Shown: piece after piece, positions 63,476-64,000 of the stretch
Layout: the number at the start of each line of letters is the position of its first letter
Numbering within the stretch: the first letter of the stretch is position 1
From: Rhizobium etli 8C-3
GTDB lineage: Bacteria > Pseudomonadota > Alphaproteobacteria > Rhizobiales > Rhizobiaceae
Direction: 5' to 3'
NCBI RefSeq assembly: GCF_001908375.1
Contig: NZ_CP017241.1
Span: forward strand, 3,165,001 to 3,229,000
DNA length: 64,000 nucleotides
Translations under genes and position numbers: made by a program
Notes under the pieces: model-generated
Seen by the model: the letters and a program-made list of their open reading frames with translations, nothing else
The model's database searches: none
Told to the model about the DNA's origin: nothing

Positions 63476-63510
63476 ATTGTGTTCCCCCGTTTCGTGGCAC
63501 GGCCTGGCAC

Positions 63511-64000
63511 CTATGCCTGCCGAGCCCGCCGGACGATCGGCGCAACCTCGTTGCCCAGAAGCTCGATGGATTGCTTCATCGCTGCCGTGTCGAGAGAGGC
63601 TGTGCTCATCTGGAAGGTGATGCGCGAAACGCCGCCAAGCGTCTCGCTGGCCTGCAGCATCTTGGCTGCGACCGTCTTCGGGTCACCGATCAGGAATGCG
63701 CCCTCCGGACCTGCCATGGCGTCGAACTGCTGGCGCGTCGGCGGCGACCAGCCGCGCTCACGACCGATCTTCGAGGTAAGATGTGCCCAGCCGGGAAAGA
63801 ATGCGTCATTGGCTGCAGTGTCTGTTTCTCCCACAAAGCCCATCGCGTGGACGCCCACCTTGAGCACATCGGGACTATGTCCCGCGCGGCTGCCGGCTTC
63901 GCGATAGAGATCGACAAGCGGACGGAAGCGCTCGAAGCTGCCGCCGATGATTGCGATCATCAGCGGCAGGCCAAGCGCACCGGCGCGGGCGAAGGATTGT
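63511..64000 (-). CDS. LLM class flavin-dependent oxidoreductase, partial
   Basis: The frame enters from the right edge and ends at 63511. The visible C-terminal 163 residues include GALGLPLMIAIIGGSFERFR, GFVGETDTAANDAFFPGWAH and the segment GPEGAFLIGDPKTVAAKMLQ. This is the C-terminal part of a luciferase-like TIM-barrel flavoenzyme. The N-terminal part lies outside the window. It is 35 bases upstream of the LysR gene. Confidence 0.82.
   Translation of the reverse strand, partial: QSFARAGALGLPLMIAIIGGSFERFRPLVDLYREAGSRAGHSPDVLKVGVHAMGFVGETDTAANDAFFPGWAHLTSKIGRERGWSPPTRQQFDAMAGPEGAFLIGDPKTVAAKMLQASETLGGVSRITFQMSTASLDTAAMKQSIELLGNEVAPIVRRARQA

Noticed and set aside
1..64000. CRISPR arrays, insertion sequences, transposases, rRNA operons and intact tRNAs
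   Set aside because: Looked for as repeated spacers, DDE-type frames and RNA-gene patterns on both strands. None seen apart from the degenerate tRNA-like copies at 60.3 and 61.3 kb.

Overview
The window looks like an accessory replicon (plasmid or megaplasmid) or a large accessory region of a Rhizobiales bacterium of the Rhizobium/Ensifer/Agrobacterium kind. The evidence is the high G+C, the rhizobial type of VirB operon with a KikA/TrbM-like first gene, the rhizobial-plasmid type ParB and DUF932 genes, two complete carbohydrate ABC operons and remnants that resemble an alphaproteobacterial initiator tRNA. No rRNA, intact tRNA, ribosomal protein, insertion sequence, transposase or CRISPR array was seen. 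This placement is inference, not a database result.

Layout, left to right. 1-2.9 kb: a minus-strand trio for a periplasmic molybdenum hydroxylase of the isoquinoline 1-oxidoreductase type (2Fe-2S subunit, molybdopterin subunit, partial cytochrome c). 3.1-5.7 kb: a DUF932 gene and a ParB-like gene that has lost its N-terminal domain and whose C-terminus runs out of frame, so probably plasmid-maintenance debris. 5.9-16.0 kb: a complete minus-strand virB1-virB11 operon headed by a KikA/TrbM-like gene, with a divergent winged-helix regulator at 16.1 kb. No VirD4 or relaxase is in the window. 16.5-17.3 kb: a cold-shock gene and a small Ser/Lys-rich protein.

17.4-29.0 kb: a tightly coupled eight-gene minus-strand operon (methyltransferase, UDP-glucuronate decarboxylase-like SDR, three CgeB-like glycosyltransferases, a GT4-like glycosyltransferase, a glycoside-hydrolase/SDR fusion, a second SDR) with a divergent two-gene operon (zinc alcohol dehydrogenase, Gfo/Idh/MocA oxidoreductase). 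It carries nucleotide-sugar and glycosyl-transfer functions but no visible lipid-carrier initiating transferase, flippase, polymerase or export ABC transporter. I consider it the best candidate in the window for an undescribed pathway. 29.4-31.3 kb: a DUF1003 membrane protein and an Xre/RES toxin-antitoxin pair with a dyad operator candidate.

31.4-42.7 kb: two carbohydrate-uptake regulons. The first has a GntR/UTRA regulator, solute-binding protein, ATPase, two permeases and a GNAT enzyme. The second has a Gfo/Idh/MocA oxidoreductase, two permeases, solute-binding protein and ATPase. Each has a dyad operator candidate upstream and a stem-loop between the binding-protein and ATPase genes. 43.0-45.4 kb: a trio of quinoprotein-relay accessory proteins without an adjacent dehydrogenase. 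45.8-50.8 kb: an RND efflux pair with a divergent TetR regulator. 50.9-59.7 kb: a FabF-like ketosynthase, a TolB/TPR membrane protein, and a run of envelope or hypothetical proteins.

60.0-61.5 kb: a decayed zone with a chemotaxis-receptor fragment and two degenerate tRNA-fMet-like 3' ends, each with its own terminator, on either side of an intact pcm gene. 61.5-64.0 kb: pirin, a LysR regulator and a partial LLM flavin oxidoreductase. Coordinates and reading frames come from the sequence itself. Family names come from motif recognition by eye, without any search.
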